Below are positions 37,602-47,096 of a DNA stretch of 64,000 nucleotides, piece by piece. The stretch covers positions 84,618-148,617 of the forward strand of contig JAWKVW010000008.1 of assembly GCA_041397845.1 (NCBI GenBank), read 5' to 3'. The stretch is from JAKPQE01 sp041397845. Its GTDB lineage: Bacteria > Pseudomonadota > Alphaproteobacteria > Rhizobiales > JAKPQE01. Each line of letters starts with the position of its first letter. Within the stretch, counting starts at the first letter, position 1. The notes under the pieces are model-generated. The model ran no database searches. It was not told the origin of the DNA and saw only the letters and a program-made list of their open reading frames with translations. Made by a program: the position numbers and the translations under genes.

Positions 37602-38402
37602 CTACCAGCCCGAGATCGGCCGGCATCCCGGCCCCGGCCGCGCCCCGAAGACGTAGCGCCGGCCGCAGACACTCGCCGCCGGCGGCAGGCGATGCTGCTC
37701 GAAGAGCGCGTCCGCCGCGGCAAGATCGCCCCAGAATTCCGACCACGCCTCGCCGGCATGCGCGGCAAGCGCCTCCCCGGTCATGCGGAACGGCAGCGCC
37801 AGCACCGGCACCGCCCGCTGGCCGGCGACAAGCGCCGACTCGACGATCGCGTAGATGTCGTCGAGGCCCCGGTCCGTCATCGCATAGCAGCCGATCGACG
37901 AGCAGCCGCCATGCACCATCAGCGCCGAGCCGGTCCGCCCGTTCGCCCGGTCGAAGGCATTCGGATAGCCGAGATTGAACGCCAGATGATGCGCCGAGTT
38001 CGGATTGAGCTGGCGCCGCGTCACCGGATAGAAGCCCTCCGGCGCCTGCCCGTCGCCCTCCCTGAGCTTCGGACCTGCCGCCCCCGACCACCGGCAGATC
38101 TCGAACGTCTCGAAGAGCTCGAAGCGCGGTCCCTTCTTCAGCCAGACTTCAAGGCCGGATTCCGCCTTGTGAATCCGGATGAAGGCCGGCGCCCCGAGCG
38201 ACATGCCGCGCGCCGCAAGCCGCTCCGTCAGCGGCCGGCGAGGCTTCTGCACGACATCCGGGACCCGCGGCAGATAGGGCGCCAGCGCCCGCCCGAGCCG
38301 GTCGCGGCCCTCATAGAGCAGCCAAGGCTCGGTCGCCGCCAGCACCATGACGCCGGCAACGAACGCGATGATGATGAAGACGATCGTCTTTCCCGGCCGC
38401 AT
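37602..38402 (-). CDS. YafK-type L,D-transpeptidase family protein (short paralogue)
   Basis: The 266-residue protein has an N-terminal membrane anchor (TIVFIIIAFVAGVMVLAA) and a YkuD-type domain with ALMVHGGCSSIGCYAMTD holding the catalytic His and Cys. The substrate-side APEGFYPVTRRQLNPNSAHH matches the larger enzyme at 22499-23953. It lacks the long Ala/Pro tail of that protein. The ATG at 38402 has AAAGGA upstream. It converges with the tsaC gene and diverges from hypC. Confidence 0.87.
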   Translation of the reverse strand: MRPGKTIVFIIIAFVAGVMVLAATEPWLLYEGRDRLGRALAPYLPRVPDVVQKPRRPLTERLAARGMSLGAPAFIRIHKAESGLEVWLKKGPRFELFETFEICRWSGAAGPKLREGDGQAPEGFYPVTRRQLNPNSAHHLAFNLGYPNAFDRANGRTGSALMVHGGCSSIGCYAMTDRGLDDIYAIVESALVAGQRAVPVLALPFRMTGEALAAHAGEAWSEFWGDLAAADALFEQHRLPPAASVCGRRYVFGARPGPGCRPISGW

Positions 38403-38517
38403 GCCATTCCTTTCGCCGCGCCGCAAACAGTATCCGAGGCCGCGCGTCCTTGTCGAACCGGGGTACCGGCCCTATCGTTCGCCGATCGTGTGAGTTTGAA
38501 CCGGACCCGTCCGTCAG

Positions 38518-38763
38518 ATGTGCCTTGCCATTCCGGCGATCGTTCTTGAAACCGACGGCTCGACCGCCCTTGTCGAGCGGTATGGCGAGCAGTTGCGGGT
38601 CGACCTCACCCTTTTGCCCGAGACGGTCGCTGCAGGCGACTACGTCATCATCCAGTCGCGCCGCTTTGCGGTCCACAAGGTCGACGCCGAGGCGGCGGCC
38701 GAGTCCTATCGCCTTTTCGACGAGATGCAGGCGATCCTTGCCGGTGGAGAACAGAAAAAATGA
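38518..38763 (+). CDS. hypC: HypC/HybG/HupF family hydrogenase chaperone
   Basis: The 81-residue protein starts MCLAIPA, keeping the essential N-terminal Cys2 that holds the Fe(CN)2CO group with HypD. The middle reads LRVDLTLLPETVAAGDYVII. The usual His in the LVHVGFA region appears here as Gln (VIIQSRRFAVHKVD), so one conserved contact differs. Its stop overlaps the start of hupK (ATGA), so the two are coupled. Other hyp genes except hypF are absent from the window. Confidence 0.85.
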   Translation: MCLAIPAIVLETDGSTALVERYGEQLRVDLTLLPETVAAGDYVIIQSRRFAVHKVDAEAAAESYRLFDEMQAILAGGEQKK

Positions 38764-39956
38764 CCGGAACCGACAAGAATCTGGAAGGCGCCCTCGCCAT
38801 CCGCATCGCCGCCGAGGGCGGCCGCATCACCGGGCTCGACATCGCCTCGAGCCGCCCGCTCGGCGCCAGCGGCATCCTTGAAAACCGCGCCCCCGCCGAA
38901 GCGCTCTCGATCCTGCCGATTGTCTTCAGCCTGTGCGGCAACGCCCAGGCCGTCTGCGGCCTTGCCGCCGTCGAGAATGCCATCGGCCATGCCGTGTCGC
39001 CGGCCGAGCAGGCCGCCCGCCGTGTCCTCGTCGCCAGCGAGGCGGTCGGCCAGATCCTCTGGCGCATCCTGCTCGACATCCCGACGGCGATCGACAAGGA
39101 GCCCGCCTTCGATGCCGTCCGCGCCGTCCGTGCCGGCCTTGCCCGCGTCCCGCGCTACCTCGTGCCGAAGGACGCCTGGAACCGCATCGGCGGCACCGCG
39201 CTCACCATCAACCGCAAGGGTCTCGACGCCCTCGTCGAGCGGATCGACGGACTGATCGCCAGGGAGGTCTTCGCTCTCGAGCCCGGCGCCCCTTACCCGA
39301 TCGCCGACATCGACGCTTTCGATTTCTGGATGGCCGAGCATGACAGCGTGCCGAGCCGGCTGTTGCGCGCCGTCGGTGCCCGTCGCCTGCAGGCCTTTGG
39401 CGATGCCGAAATCTCCCTGATGCCGGATCTTGACCCGGCCGCGATTGCCGGCCGTCTTGCCGCCGACGACGACCGCGCCTTCACCGCCCGGCCGGAGCTC
39501 GACGGCACCGTCTACGAGACCGGCGCCCTTGCCCGCCACCGCGACCACCCGCTGATCGCCGCCCTTGCCGAGGAATACGGCAATGGCCTGATGACGCGTT
39601 TTGCCGCCCGCATCGTCGACCTTGCCGCCTGGCAGGAGGAACTGCGTGCTGCCGTCGCCGCTCTCGCCGACGAGGCCGTGCCGCCCGCCCCGGCAATCGT
39701 CGACGGCACCGGCGTTGCTGCGGTCGAGACTGCCCGCGGCCGGCTCTATCATCACGTCGTCATCGAGAATGGCCGCGTCGCCCGCTACCGCATCCTTGCC
39801 CCGACGGAGTGGAACTTCCACCCGCAAGGCCCGCTTGCCGCTGGCCTCAGGGCAGCGAAAGTCCGCGACCCCTCGCGCCTGCGCGAAGCCGCGATCCTGC
39901 TCGTCATGACGATCGACCCCTGCGTGGTGTTCGACATGTCGATTGCCGGAGCATGA
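38760..39956 (+). CDS. hupK: HupK-like hydrogenase assembly protein (large-subunit-like)
   Basis: The 398-residue protein resembles a [NiFe]-hydrogenase large subunit but with degenerate metal sites. The first motif is LCGNAQAVCG in place of RICGxC, and the C-terminal motif is DPCVVFDM in place of DPCxxC. This pattern matches HupK, a proposed scaffold or proofreading factor in hydrogenase cofactor assembly. It is translationally coupled to hypC upstream and overlaps hypF by 4 bases downstream. Confidence 0.8.
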   Translation: MTGTDKNLEGALAIRIAAEGGRITGLDIASSRPLGASGILENRAPAEALSILPIVFSLCGNAQAVCGLAAVENAIGHAVSPAEQAARRVLVASEAVGQILWRILLDIPTAIDKEPAFDAVRAVRAGLARVPRYLVPKDAWNRIGGTALTINRKGLDALVERIDGLIAREVFALEPGAPYPIADIDAFDFWMAEHDSVPSRLLRAVGARRLQAFGDAEISLMPDLDPAAIAGRLAADDDRAFTARPELDGTVYETGALARHRDHPLIAALAEEYGNGLMTRFAARIVDLAAWQEELRAAVAALADEAVPPAPAIVDGTGVAAVETARGRLYHHVVIENGRVARYRILAPTEWNFHPQGPLAAGLRAAKVRDPSRLREAAILLVMTIDPCVVFDMSIAGA

Positions 39957-42214
39957 CGCGGCGGATCGGGATCCGCGTGCGCGGCGCCGTCCAGGGCGTC
40001 GGCTTCCGTCCTTTCGTCTACCGGCTGGCCCTGCGCCACGACCTTGCCGGCTTCGTCGCCAACGACGCCGAGGGCGTGCTGATCGAAGCCGAGGGCACGT
40101 CCCTTGCCGGCTTCCTGGAGGCGCTTGCGGCCGAGGCGCCGCCGCTCGCTCGCATCGACGGCATCGCCACTGTCGAGCTGACGCCGAACGGCGAGGCCGG
40201 TTTCGTCGTCGCGCCCTCGGCGGGCGGCCGTGCCGCGACGATGATCACGCCAGACACCGCCACCTGCCCCGAATGCCTTGCCGAGCTCTTCGACCCTGAC
40301 GACCGGCGCTGGCGCTATCCCTTCATCAACTGCACCAATTGCGGCCCGCGCTACACGATTACCCGCCGCCTGCCCTATGACCGCGCCGAAACCTCGATGG
40401 CGGCCTTTGCCCTCTGCCCCGATTGCGGCGCCGAATATCGCGACCCCGCCGACCGTCGCTTTCACGCCGAGCCGAACGCCTGCCCCGCCTGCGGCCCGCA
40501 TCTCGAACGCCCGATCGAATGGATTCTCGCGCGCCTCCGGGCCGGCGACATCATCGCCCTCAAGGGCCTCGGCGGCTTCCACCTCGTCTGCGACGCCGCC
40601 AACGAGACCGCCGTCGCCACCCTTCGCCGGCGCAAGGACCGCGAGGAAAAGCCGTTCGCGGTCATGGTCGCCAATCTGGCGAGCGCCGCGACCCTTGCCG
40701 ACATCACCCCCGGCGAGGCCGACCTCATCGCCGCCCCGGCCCGGCCCATCGTCCTGTGCCGGCGCCGGCCGCAGGCTCCGCTCGCGCCCTCGATCGCGCC
40801 CGGCCTCGAGTCCGTCGGCCTGATGCTGCCCTATACGCCGATCCACTATCTCCTCTTCCACGAGGCCGCCGGCCGGCCGCCGGGCATGGCCTGGCTGGCC
40901 CGCCCGCACCCGCTCGCCCTCGTCATGACGAGCGCCAATCCCGGCGGCGAGCCTCTGGTCATCGACGATGCCGACGCCCGCCGCCGTCTTGCCGCCATCG
41001 CCGATCACATCGTCGGTCATGATCGCGACATCGTCGTGCGCGCCGACGACAGCGTCGTCCGCCTCGTCGACGGGGCGCCACTGTTCATCCGCCGCGCCCG
41101 TGGCTATGTGCCGGAACCGATCCGGCTTTCCCGCGAGCTGCCGCCCGTCCTTGCCCTCGGCGGCCACCTGAAGTCGACCGTCTGCGCCATTCGCGGCAAC
41201 GAAGCCTTCCTCTCCCAGCACATCGGCGACATGGACACCGCCGAGACCGCCCGCTTCTTCGAGGAAACCGTCGCGCATCTTCTCTCGATCCTCGAGATCG
41301 AGCCGGTAGCCGTCGCCCACGACCTCCACACGGACTTCTTCTCGACCCGCCATGCCGAGGCGATGGGCCTGCCGACCGTGCCGGTCCAGCATCACCATGC
41401 CCACATCTCTGCCGTCGCCGCCGAATACCGCATCGACGGCCCGCTGCTCGGCCTCTCCCTCGACGGCTATGGCCTTGGCAGCGACGGCGGCGCCTGGGGC
41501 GGCGAACTGATCCTTGCCGGCGACGTCGGCTTCAGCCGCCTCGGCCACCTTGCCGAACTGCCGCAGCCGGGCGGCGACCGCGCCGCCCGCGAACCCTGGC
41601 GAATGGCCGCCGCCGCGCTTCATGTCCTTGGCCGAGGCGACGAGATCGCCCGGCGCTTTCCGGCCGAGCCCCTTGCCGGTGCTCTCGCGGCGATGCTGGA
41701 AGCCGGCGGCGCGACGGCGCCGACGTCAAGCTGCGGCCGCCTGTTCGATGCCGCCTGCGGCCTCCTCGGCATCCTGCCGAAAGCGAGCTTTGAAGGTCAG
41801 GCGCCGATGATGCTCGAGGCGCAGGTCGAGACGCCCCGTGTCCTTGCCGGCGGCTGGCGGATCACCGGTGATACGCTCGACCTGCGCCCCCTCCTTGCCG
41901 CCCTCCTCGACAGCGAGCCGCAGGCCGGGGCCGAGCTCTTCCATGGCACGCTTGCCGCCGCCCTTGCCGACTGGGTCGAGATCGCCGCGCGCGAACAGGG
42001 CCTCGACGCCGTCGCACTCACCGGCGGCTGCTTCCTCAACCGGGTGCTCGCCGAGAGCCTTTGCCGCGACCTTGCCTGCCGCGGCATCCGGCCTTGCTGC
42101 CCCGCCGGGCGCCGCCCGGTGACGGCGGCATCGCCCTTGGCCAGGCGCTTGTCGCCGGTCGTCTCGCCGCCGCCGGCAAATTCGCCTGATTTTTCCGGCA
42201 GGGCATTAGCCTAA
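39953..42214 (+). CDS. hypF: Carbamoyltransferase HypF, late frameshift
   Basis: HypF makes the cyanide ligand donor of [NiFe]-hydrogenases. Domains in order are acylphosphatase (RGAVQGVGFRPFVYRLALRH), zinc fingers (CPEC, CTNCGPRY, CPDCGAEY, CPACGPHL), a YrdC-like domain (KGLGGFHLVCDA, MTSANPGGEP) and a Kae1-like domain (HHHAHISAVAAEY, GCFLNRVLAESL). Near 42092 the frame slips: literal reading ends at 42214, but adding one C (CCTTG to CCCTTG) gives PLLPRRAPPGDGGIALGQAL and a natural stop at 42187-42189 (746 residues). The ATG at 39953 overlaps hupK by 4 bases. Confidence 0.9.
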   Translation: MTRRIGIRVRGAVQGVGFRPFVYRLALRHDLAGFVANDAEGVLIEAEGTSLAGFLEALAAEAPPLARIDGIATVELTPNGEAGFVVAPSAGGRAATMITPDTATCPECLAELFDPDDRRWRYPFINCTNCGPRYTITRRLPYDRAETSMAAFALCPDCGAEYRDPADRRFHAEPNACPACGPHLERPIEWILARLRAGDIIALKGLGGFHLVCDAANETAVATLRRRKDREEKPFAVMVANLASAATLADITPGEADLIAAPARPIVLCRRRPQAPLAPSIAPGLESVGLMLPYTPIHYLLFHEAAGRPPGMAWLARPHPLALVMTSANPGGEPLVIDDADARRRLAAIADHIVGHDRDIVVRADDSVVRLVDGAPLFIRRARGYVPEPIRLSRELPPVLALGGHLKSTVCAIRGNEAFLSQHIGDMDTAETARFFEETVAHLLSILEIEPVAVAHDLHTDFFSTRHAEAMGLPTVPVQHHHAHISAVAAEYRIDGPLLGLSLDGYGLGSDGGAWGGELILAGDVGFSRLGHLAELPQPGGDRAAREPWRMAAAALHVLGRGDEIARRFPAEPLAGALAAMLEAGGATAPTSSCGRLFDAACGLLGILPKASFEGQAPMMLEAQVETPRVLAGGWRITGDTLDLRPLLAALLDSEPQAGAELFHGTLAAALADWVEIAAREQGLDAVALTGGCFLNRVLAESLCRDLACRGIRPCCPAGRRPVTAASPLARRLSPVVSPPPANSPDFSGRALA

Positions 42215-42474
42215 AAGATCGGCACCTGCTGCTGGATTGCACAAACTGTCGGATGCACAATCGATTTTGACCGGCGTCAATGCGCCGGCGGTGGGCAGGT
42301 TGTTTCGTTTCCCGGCAACTGGATCGGTCGCCGGAACGAATCGGCTCCCGACACAAAAACAGCACGCCGGGGACAGACCGCGGAAAACGGCCGGGCGCCG
42401 CCTTGATCCCGAAACCAGACGTCGGGAAATCGGGTCGCGCCAGAGCCGGCGGCAAGGAAACGAACGACGCTCCG
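42190..42474. other. Intergenic region upstream of the flavoprotein/kor set
   Basis: About 285 bases between the natural hypF stop and the first flavoprotein start. It contains the FixK/FNR-like box listed separately and repeated GCCGG-type runs. No gene is evident. Confidence 0.5.
42267..42280. promoter_or_regulatory. FixK/FNR-type binding box
   Basis: TTGACCGGCGTCAA is a perfect 14-bp inverted repeat that matches the FixK pattern TTGA-N6-TCAA. It lies about 200 bases upstream of the GltD-like gene. FixK/FNR regulators activate genes under low oxygen, which would suit a ferredoxin-dependent 2-oxoacid oxidoreductase set. A matching minus-10 is not obvious. Confidence 0.5.
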
Positions 42475-44297
42475 ATGAACGATCGCCCGAAACGGACAAC
42501 CGCCGAACCCTCCCGCGCAACCCGGGGCAACGGCCGCGAGGCCGACGTCTACTATTCCTCCGACCCGCGCGACATTGGCTGGGTGCGCCAGAACATCCCC
42601 TGCCAGACCGCCTGTCCGGCCGCCACCAACATCCCCGCCTACATCTGGGCGATCATGGAAGGCGACTACGGCACCTCCTATGAAATCAATCGCGAGGCGA
42701 ACGTCCTGCCGGGCGTCCTTGGCCGCATCTGCTCGCGGCCCTGCAGATCGAAGTGCCGGCACGTGGCCCGGCAATGGCGAGAGCCGTCGGCATCTGTAAC
42801 CTGAGCGGTCCGCCGCCGACCTGAAGCACGCCGGCCACCGCATCACCGGGAAGCCTCTACACCCCCTCCCGAACGGCGCATCGCCATCGTCGGCGCCGGT
42901 CCCGCCGGTGTCGCTGCCGCCCACGACCTCTCGATGCTCGGCCACGACGTGACGATCTTCGAGCGCGAGGCCGAGGCCGGCGGCTGCGCTACGGCATCAC
43001 GAATTCCGCCTGCCGCGCGACATCCTGAAGGTCGAGCTGCACAACGCCCTGCGCCTTGGCGTCGAGCTGAAGACCGGCGTCTCCGATCGGCAACAGCCCC
43101 GGCAGAAATCCCCTTTCCGACCTGAAGCGTGACTTCGACGCCGTGCTGCTGACCACCGGCTGCGCCGCCGCCATCGACCTGCCGCTGAAGGACGACCCGC
43201 TCGGCCACAAGATCCACTCGATCGGCAATGTCGAATACGGCTTCGACTTCCTGCTCGACATGCATCGCGGCACGCCCAAGGCGGTCGGCAAGCGCGTCGC
43301 CGTCGTCGGCGCCGGCTTCACCGCGCTCGACTGCGCCCGCGTTGCCCGCCGTCTCGGCGGCGAGGAAGTGACGATCCACATCCGCACCGGCGAGGAATAC
43401 ATCCCCGTCACCAAGGAAGAGATCTTCGAGGCCAAGCGCGAGGACGTCCGCCTGCTCGGCCTGCGCACCCCCGTCGACATCCGCACCGACGAGGATGGTC
43501 ACTCACCTCCGTCAGTTCGTCCAGAACCGCCTCGGCGGCTGGCGCGACAACGGCCGGCGCAAGGGCGATCGCCATCGACGGCTCGGAATTCGATATCGAG
43601 TGCGACACGCTCCTCATCGCCATCGGCCAGAAGACCGTGCACGACTTCCTCGACGTCGAGGTCAAGCTCGACCGCTGGGACAATGCCGCCGTCAACGAGA
43701 GCGGCGACCTCGGTCGAGGGCGTCTTCGCCGCCGGCGACTACGTCCGCAGCGCCTCCACCGTGATCGAGGCGATCGGCCACGCCCGCGAGGTCGCCAAGG
43801 GCGTCGACACCTGGCTGATGGGCCGCGAGCGTCGCCGCCGCATGGTCCGCGTCACCCCCGTCGAGGCGCCGCTGCGCGAGCGCTCCTTCGACTTCATCAC
43901 CCCGCAGCACATGCCGACCGCCGAGCTTGCCCCGCGCTGCAAGGCGATCGACCGCGAGGTCGAGCTCGGCTACGACGACCCGCCTCGCCACGAGGAATCC
44001 AAGCGCTGCTATCTGTGCAACCTCAGCTACCAGATCGGCCCCGACAACTGCATCTTCTGCCGCGCCTGCATCGACGTCGCGCCGAAGAACTGCATCGATG
44101 GTCGAGGGCGTCGCCATCAACAATGACAGCACTACGGCTCGCTGAAGGGAAACCGGCGAGTGGAACCGCGTCGGCGCGATCTGGATCGACAACAACAGAT
44201 ACATCCGCTTCGCGCCTGCTTCGACGTGTGCCCGACGCGGTGCATCTCGATCGCCCGCAAGGAATTCGTGACCCGGGACGTCCTGAACGATGGCTGA
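42475..44297 (+). pseudogene. GltD-like FAD/FeS oxidoreductase, multiple frameshifts
   Basis: Pieces in different frames assemble into one protein of about 600 residues. They are NIPCQTACPAATNIPAYIWA and GVLGRICSRPC (N-terminal FeS region), IAIVGAGPAGVAAAHDLSML (FAD), RVAVVGAGFTALDCARVARR (NADPH), then a C-terminal ferredoxin-like part with CYLCNLSYQIGPDNCIFCRA. The next ferredoxin motif, expected as CIRCGAC, reads YIRF. At least ten small indels and a few substitutions interrupt the frame between about 42.74 and 44.25 kb. The family resembles glutamate synthase small subunits; here it probably links NAD(P)H and ferredoxin for KorAB. It overlaps the next gene by 8 bases. Confidence 0.7.
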
Positions 44298-45295
44298 AGC
44301 GCAGAAATACGTCATCATCGGCTCCGGCGGCGCCATCCGGCGCCGCCACGACCATCCGGCGCGATCCCGATGCGCGGATTTCGCTGGTCACGCTCTCGAG
44401 CCTGCCGTTCTACAATGTACGACCTGCCGCGCATGTTCCAGGGTGTCACCACTTGGCGCGACCTCCTCGCCGTCAACCCGAAAATCGAGGATCTCGGCAT
44501 CACCCTGCGCCGCAACAGCCGCGTCGTCGATATCGACGGCCGGGCCCGCCACCATTGCTCTCGGCCACAACGAGGTGCTCGCCTACGACAAGCTTCTCGT
44601 GTGCACCGGCGGCGCCGAACCTGCCGGCCGTGCTGGCCGACTACCAGCCCGCTGATACGGTTTTGGCACTTTCGAGCAGGCCAGCCGCCTCGTCGCCGGC
44701 CTGCCGGAGGGTGGCACCGCCATCATGCTCGGCGGCGACATGATCGGCCTCGACCTTGCCTATACGCTGATCGACACCGGCCGTGCGTCGATTCTCGTCG
44801 CCGGCGAGCACCTTCCTGGCCGCATCGGCTCGAACCCGAGGAGCGCGGCGCCTCCTGTCGCCGCCTCTCTGCCTCCGGCATCGAGGTCGGCGGCCGCAAC
44901 CCGGTCGCGGTCGAGGAAGTCGAGCGCGGCGGCCGCCGCGTCCTCTTCGACGACGGCTCGGCCCTCGAGGGTAATGTCGTCATGCGTTCTCGAACTCTCT
45001 GCCGCTCGTCGACTTCATGCTCGGCGCCGGCGTCGCTCATGGACGCGGCATTCTCGTCGATCCCCAGCTCAAATCCTCGAACGAGGCGATCTGGGCGGCC
45101 GGCGACGTCTGCCAGATCTGGGACGCCGGCCATCGCGACTACCGCTTCTATCACGGCTGGCGCAACGTCCGCCTGATGGGCGAGCTCGCCGCCCGCAACA
45201 TGACCGGCGCCGACGAGCCCTTCGACGTGACGACCGAACTGCGGATCTTCCTCGATGAGGCCGGCCGCATCCGCTCCACCTTCTGGGAACACTGA
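44290..45295 (+). pseudogene. FAD-dependent pyridine nucleotide-disulfide oxidoreductase-like, multiple frameshifts
   Basis: The gene starts MAEAQKYVIIGSG and ends with an intact frame (GILVDPQLKSSNEAIWAAGD then VCQIWDAGHRDYRFYHGWRN and IFLDEAGRIRSTFWEH). Between about 44.33 and 45.0 kb the frame changes repeatedly, but conserved pieces remain readable: DPDARISLVTLSSLPFYN, LAVNPK, GGTAIMLGGDMIGLDLAYTL and VAVEEVERGGRRVLFDDGSA. Corrected, it would be a rubredoxin/nitrite-reductase-like FAD reductase of about 340 residues. It ends 11 bases before korA and is probably part of the same operon. Base composition of the broken part matches its neighbours. Confidence 0.68.
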
Positions 45296-45306
45296 GGACG
45301 AGACCC

Positions 45307-47085
45307 GTGACCGCAACCGACGTCCAGTTCGCGATCTGCGGCTCTGCCGGTGACGGCACGATCGCAGCGGGCGACATCCTGAAGCGCACCATGGCCCTGA
45401 TGGGCTACAAGGTGATCGCATTCGACATCTATCCGGCCGAGATCCGCGGCTTTGGCAAGTGTATCTCGCGCGTCCGCGTGTCGAGCGAGCAGGCCTATTC
45501 GCTGAAGCACCAGTCCGACGTGCTGATCTCGCTGAACGATGCCCACGCCATCCCCCATGTCGGCGAGGTGCGCGACTATGGCGCCGTTCTTTACGACGAC
45601 GCCCCGATCGCCCGCCTGCCCGAGGGTGGCCACGTCAGCGCCCATGTCCGCCCGGCCCAGCTTCCCTATGGCGTGTCGTTCCGCTCGATCAGCGATCGCG
45701 CCACCGGCAACGCCCGCGGCCGCAACATCGTCGCCCTCGGCTATCTGGCCGGCCTTTACGGCATGCCCGCCGAGGCCTTCCACCAGACCATCGCCCGCAA
45801 GTTCTCGACCAAGCCCCAGGCCGTGACCGACATCAACATCCGCGCCTTCGAGGCCGGATACGAGGCCGCCGCCGGCACCTTCAAGCTCGACGACGTCGCC
45901 ATGGGCTCGCCGCTGCATCGCGCCGATGGCGCCCGCGCGGTGATGATGACCGGCAACGGCGCCGTCGTTCGCGGCCTGCTCGACGCCAATATCGACTGCT
46001 ATTTCGGCTATCCGATCACCCCGGCGACGACCATCATGGAGCGCCTCGCCGCCGAGATGCCGCGCCGTGGCGGCCGCATGCTGCAGACCGAGGACGAGAT
46101 TTCGGCAATCGCCGCAACGATCGGCGCCGGCTATGCCGGTGCCCGCTCGGCGACCGCCACCTCCGGCCCCGGCCTTGCCCTGATGGCCGAGATGCTCGGC
46201 CTCGGCGTCATGGCCGAGGTTCCCTCGGTCGTCATCGTCAGCCAGCGCGGCGGCCCCTCGACCGGCATGCCGACCAAGACAGAACAGTCCGACCTCAACA
46301 TGGCCGTCTTCGGCGGTGCCGGCGATGCCCGTCGCATCGTCCTTGCCCCGACCAATGTCGAGGGCTGCTATCGCTGCGCCGGCCTCGCCTTCGAGCTTGC
46401 CGAGACCTACCAGACGCCGGTCATCGTGCTGCTCGACCTCTATCTGTCGAATCGCTACGAGACGGTCATCCCGCCGAAGGAAAATCCGTTCCGGCCGAAG
46501 CTCGAGACCCGGCCGGAAGGCCCGGTCTTCCGTCGCTTCGAGCTGACCGAGGATGGCATCAGCCCGCGCGCCGTGCCCGGCCAGCCCGGCGGCATCCACA
46601 CCGTCACCGGCCTTGAGCACAACGAGCTTGGCCGGCCGTCCGACCAGCCCGACAACCACATGGCCATGAGCAGGAAACGCTATGGCAAGCTCGAGCCGGC
46701 GACCCGCTATCCCGGCCTGACCACCGCCAAGCGCTTCGGCGCCCAGGGCAAGGTCAATGTCGGCATTCTCGGCTGGGGCTCCACCTTCGGCGAAATCCTC
46801 GAGGCGATGTTCGAGGCCGAGAAGGAAGGCATTTCCTGCTCGGCCATGAAGGTCGTCATGCTGAGCCCGCTGCCCCTTGACCAGATCGAGGCCTTCTTCG
46901 ACGACTGCGACGTCGTCCTCGTGCCCGAACTGAACTTCGAGGGCCAGCTTGCAACGCTCGTCTCCGGCACCATCGGCCGGCCGGTCGTGCGCCTTGCCCG
47001 CGCCACCGGATCGCCGATGCAGGTCGCCGAGATCCTTGCCGAGGTCCGCCGCCTCGCCAGTCAGTCCGCCGTTGCGGCCGAATAG
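45307..47085 (+). CDS. korA: 2-oxoacid:acceptor oxidoreductase, fused gamma-alpha subunit
   Basis: The 592-residue subunit joins an N-terminal gamma domain (about residues 1-185, GSAGDGTIAAGDILKRTMAL) to the alpha pyrimidine-binding part (YFGYPITPATTIMERLAAEM, TATSGPGLALMAEMLGLGVM, VVIVSQRGGPSTGMPTKTEQ). This fused form is typical of 2-oxoglutarate:ferredoxin oxidoreductases (KorA). It is intact, in contrast to the two genes before it. GTG is the start, with GAGGACGAG upstream. korB follows after 11 bases. Pyruvate or another 2-oxoacid cannot be excluded as substrate. Confidence 0.9.
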   Translation: MTATDVQFAICGSAGDGTIAAGDILKRTMALMGYKVIAFDIYPAEIRGFGKCISRVRVSSEQAYSLKHQSDVLISLNDAHAIPHVGEVRDYGAVLYDDAPIARLPEGGHVSAHVRPAQLPYGVSFRSISDRATGNARGRNIVALGYLAGLYGMPAEAFHQTIARKFSTKPQAVTDINIRAFEAGYEAAAGTFKLDDVAMGSPLHRADGARAVMMTGNGAVVRGLLDANIDCYFGYPITPATTIMERLAAEMPRRGGRMLQTEDEISAIAATIGAGYAGARSATATSGPGLALMAEMLGLGVMAEVPSVVIVSQRGGPSTGMPTKTEQSDLNMAVFGGAGDARRIVLAPTNVEGCYRCAGLAFELAETYQTPVIVLLDLYLSNRYETVIPPKENPFRPKLETRPEGPVFRRFELTEDGISPRAVPGQPGGIHTVTGLEHNELGRPSDQPDNHMAMSRKRYGKLEPATRYPGLTTAKRFGAQGKVNVGILGWGSTFGEILEAMFEAEKEGISCSAMKVVMLSPLPLDQIEAFFDDCDVVLVPELNFEGQLATLVSGTIGRPVVRLARATGSPMQVAEILAEVRRLASQSAVAAE

Positions 47086-47096
47086 GGAAAAGACCG

